Source: Tubiluchus corallicola (taxonomy: Eukaryota; Priapulida; Priapulimorpha; Priapulimorphida; Tubiluchidae). Taken from it: a DNA stretch of 64,000 nucleotides. The notes beneath the pieces were generated by a model. It was not told the DNA's origin, ran no database searches, and worked only from the letters and a program-made list of their open reading frames with translations. Positions 61,641 through 64,000 of the stretch are shown here, in pieces; the stretch's first letter is position 1, and each line of letters opens with the position of its first letter. Both the position numbers and the translations under genes were made by a program. The stretch is from contig JAQGDQ010000439.1 of assembly GCA_030141605.1 (NCBI GenBank), positions 130,001 through 194,000 of the forward strand, given 5' to 3'.

Positions 61641-61800
61641 CTGGCATTGTCCCTGCAATGTTGTCCAGACGAATTCGCTTTCCGTCTGCGGGATCGTGAG
61701 CTCGGTAATGCAGCGGGTAGTGCCGAAGACTTTAAAGTGGTACCTGCCGTTGCCCTGCCTGGCGCGTGGTATTTAGGGTAAAAGCAGTGTAACAACAGTC
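61640..61800 (+). mobile_element. Second copy of the same SINE family, degraded
   Basis: CGCTTTCCGTCTGCGGGATC and GTGAGCTCGGTAATG match the tRNA-like part in spacing. GCCGAAGACTTTAAAGTGGT followed by ACC matches the body of the 54734 copy (CCAAAGACTTGAAAAATGGT, then ACC). The tail lacks the (ATT)n run. Its edges are uncertain. Confidence 0.55.
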
Positions 61801-62193
61801 TCTGTTATGTAGTTGTAGAATTTTTATTTACAGTGGCAAAAAGCTCTTTGAGATTATGTTAACTGTTTATCCAAAAGCTGACTTTAAATTAAGATTATTA
61901 TTATATAATGTTAAAAAAAGGTGCTAGTGATAACCTGTGGGATATCGCTGTTTGTAGCTGCCTTACTTAACTCACCGAAACATCCATTTCATAAAAATTA
62001 CATTTTTGTGAATTATTTAGTGCTAGATGCTCATACATAGTGTACTGCAGGGCTGTGATGAGATAGTGTAATACTGGCAGGAGAATACAGCAGACTTATC
62101 AGGTGTGCGTGTGAACGTGGCTTTAACTAGCACATAGACGCTTATTCTGACCTTGTGTTAGTGGGAGCCACTAGTCACGTGCACACCTGAGCT

Positions 62194-62201
62194 TATAAAA
62201 A
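62194..62201 (+). promoter_or_regulatory. TATA box of the LTR promoter
   Basis: TATAAAAA in a locally GC-richer context, with an E-box CACGTG 18 bp upstream. Transcription would start near 62225, ahead of the AATAAA at 62332. Confidence 0.5.
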
Positions 62202-62380
62202 GGGTAGGTCTGCTGTAGATCCTTGTCAGTGGTCAGTGGGCGTCTGATCTCATCTCAGCTTTGTTCGCACTTCATCAGGCTTTCTGTTTGCTCCATTCGG
62301 TAAGCTGTCTGGAACGTTTATTTTTTTGGGTAATAAATCGTCATTTTTATTTTATTCATTTTGGTTTTTGTCTTTGAGTC

Positions 62381-64000
62381 ATGCCGCACAGTGTAGGCCG
62401 CGATGCCATCCGTTCTGCTTCCACTAAAAGCGGAGAGCAGTCCACTGGTGTCAGAACAAGTGGGATGTTACCCTCATCTGGGCATTCCGATTATTGTACT
62501 GCGGTTGATGTTGACTTAGAACGGTTACAACACCGTCAGCTTGCCGATTTTCTATTAGAACAGAGTGTGTATTCTTCTAATGGTCAAGAATTAAGGGGCA
62601 CTGCCTTAGATTCTACGGAACATTGCTATAGTTTTGATGTTAGTTGTACTAATAATGAGGATGTATTGTCGATCTGTGCTTGTAATACAACTAATCCTTT
62701 TGTTACTTGCCCTGTGCATAACCCTTGTACTGAAAAGCATGCAGCGAAGCCATCTGAATGTTCAAGTAGGCAAAGCCAAGGTCAGCTACCTTTGCTACCT
62801 GCTACTTCACAACATTCCGCTTCCCAGCCTAGCGCGAGTACTTGGGGCATGTCTAATATTGATTTTCTTTCAGGGCACGCGGCTAGCGATCCAAATGCAG
62901 CATTGGGCACGCGAGTTAGTCCAAGTAATCAAAATTTTCGGCAAAATTTCGCGTCAGATACTTATCAAATCAGACAACTGTGTCAAATCAGACAACAGTT
63001 GTCTAGTATTTCTGAGAGTTTTCAAGACCTGAGAAATGTGGTTGCTACGCTGCCTCAGGCAATTTTTAGTGCCATTTTGGATTTTACCGCATGTCGCGAA
63101 CCAGAGACGCCTACAACAGGTGGTATTTTGGCAAAGAAGCCTCTTTTGGGTTCTACCCCTGTAATGGCGAATACTGACACTGCTGACGCGCAGCATCAAA
63201 ATCAAGGGTCTAGCCAGATTCAAAATGGTCCTTCTGGCTCCACCCCACGTGTACGTTTTGAAACTGGCCTAAGCAATCTAGACCAGTCTTTCGAGCCCAT
63301 TTTGCGGACTTCCGGTTGTTCTACTGCACAAACAGGTTTGGCAACCAGCACCGTGGCACAAAATGTCGATAATGCTGCGGTAAACATGGCGAGTGACATC
63401 AGCATGGGGCGGCTCGGTGAAAAGGCACTCCGAGGTCTACCACCTTTTGATGGCGAGACAGTGTCTTGGGAAAGTTTTGAGGCACAGTTCCAGCTTCTCC
63501 GTCGGGCTAATGGCTGGGACAACACCGAGGCTGGTGCGCGATTAGCATTAAAATTAAAAGGGAGTGCTGCGGGCGTGCTGGAAGTCATTCCAGAGGCGCA
63601 AAGGTCCAACTATGATGTCCTTTCGTCGGCTCTTTGTCGTAGATACGGCTATCAAAATAGAGAGAGCGTTTATCGTGCGCATTATAACGCCAGAGTACGC
63701 CACACTGGGGAAGATTTAAGGCAATACGCTGAGCAATTGCGCGTTCTTTATCATCGTGCATTTCCAACCGTTGATACAAAAACTGCTGAGCAACAGCTAA
63801 TTCATAAATTCGTAGATGGTTTAATGGATTCTGAGTTAGCAATACACATTCAGCAAAGTGTACCGCCTGATCTCGCAAGTGCTTTAGCTACCGCACTTAC
63901 AGTTGAGTCCATTCGGGCTACGTCTAAACGAGTAACAGAAAACGAACCCCCAAGCAAAAGCTCGATTAAGGTTCAGCACCTACCTGTTACCTCGCCCCCC
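62381..64000 (+). CDS. Retrotransposon gag polyprotein (partial, open to window end)
   Basis: The frame is 540 codons, open from ATG (MPHSVGRDAIRSAS) to the last base. The first 330 residues are a Ser/Thr/Gln-rich region. From about residue 345 a capsid (Retrotrans_gag-type) domain follows: LPPFDGETVSWESFEAQFQL, then LALKLKGSAAGVLEVI, then GEDLRQYAEQLRVLYHRAFP and KFVDGLMDSELAIHI. This is the standard Ty3/gypsy order in which gag lacks a separate matrix. No CCHC zinc knuckle is reached, nor any protease or reverse transcriptase. The absence of stops over 1.6 kb suggests a young copy. Codon use is more GC-rich than the host genes nearby. Confidence 0.85.
   Translation, partial: MPHSVGRDAIRSASTKSGEQSTGVRTSGMLPSSGHSDYCTAVDVDLERLQHRQLADFLLEQSVYSSNGQELRGTALDSTEHCYSFDVSCTNNEDVLSICACNTTNPFVTCPVHNPCTEKHAAKPSECSSRQSQGQLPLLPATSQHSASQPSASTWGMSNIDFLSGHAASDPNAALGTRVSPSNQNFRQNFASDTYQIRQLCQIRQQLSSISESFQDLRNVVATLPQAIFSAILDFTACREPETPTTGGILAKKPLLGSTPVMANTDTADAQHQNQGSSQIQNGPSGSTPRVRFETGLSNLDQSFEPILRTSGCSTAQTGLATSTVAQNVDNAAVNMASDISMGRLGEKALRGLPPFDGETVSWESFEAQFQLLRRANGWDNTEAGARLALKLKGSAAGVLEVIPEAQRSNYDVLSSALCRRYGYQNRESVYRAHYNARVRHTGEDLRQYAEQLRVLYHRAFPTVDTKTAEQQLIHKFVDGLMDSELAIHIQQSVPPDLASALATALTVESIRATSKRVTENEPPSKSSIKVQHLPVTSPP

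Larger units (their letters stand above)
62040..64000 (+). mobile_element. Ty3/gypsy-type LTR retrotransposon, 5' part (runs off window)
   Basis: A putative 5' LTR (roughly 62040-62360, edges not fixed) holds CACGTG (62176-62181), a TATA box (62194-62201) and AATAAA (62332-62337), the promoter and poly(A) layout of an LTR. A gag frame follows at once. pol and the 3' LTR would lie beyond 64000. I could not identify a primer-binding site with confidence. Confidence 0.75.

Noticed and set aside
62634-63878. Other frames over the retrotransposon (62634-63032 + and several -)
   Set aside because: They are shadows of the continuous gag frame starting at 62381.

Overview
This is a eukaryotic nuclear window, almost certainly from an invertebrate animal. 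It is AT-rich, its genes are split by GT-AG introns of 0.6 to 8 kb, and its spacers hold microsatellites, MITEs, a tRNA-derived SINE and a Ty3/gypsy-type retrotransposon. The gene set (adducin, a heterotrimeric G-protein alpha subunit, NUDT19) is metazoan. I cannot name the phylum. There are no operons, CRISPR arrays or bacterial signals.

Layout: (1) 1-3892 is non-coding with a 41-bp direct repeat and a small TA-flanked MITE. (2) 3893-6961 (+) is a three-exon gene for an acidic, Asn/Ser/Thr-rich protein ending in one membrane helix, with a weak perilipin-like stretch near its start. (3) 9165-23487 (-) is a complete 14-exon adducin gene whose phases join without conflict to give 572 residues. 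Its 5' UTR exon and promoter probably lie at 26026-26260. (4) 32516-33607 (+) is a NUDT19-type Nudix hydrolase with its coding region in one exon and a C-terminal SKL peroxisomal signal. (5) 36492-46393 (-) is a complete 7-exon G-alpha gene of 379 residues. It has an altered P-loop and switch II and no N-terminal acylation residues. Its introns hold two hAT-like MITEs, one of which interrupts an unrecognised coding-like block. (6) 46400-61600 is gene-poor, with long microsatellites, two minisatellites, a 1.3-kb foldback element and two copies of one SINE family. (7) 62040 to the window end is the 5' part of a Ty3/gypsy retrotransposon with an open gag frame running off the edge.

The genes are neighbours rather than a pathway. 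Adducin caps and bundles the spectrin-actin membrane skeleton, G-alpha is a signalling GTPase, and NUDT19 hydrolyses CoA esters in peroxisomes. The points I find most worth checking are the divergent G-alpha, the two competing splice donors that decide whether adducin keeps its MARCKS-like tail, a splice site at the adducin ATG exon that reads as both acceptor and donor, and the MITE whose removal restores an open frame.
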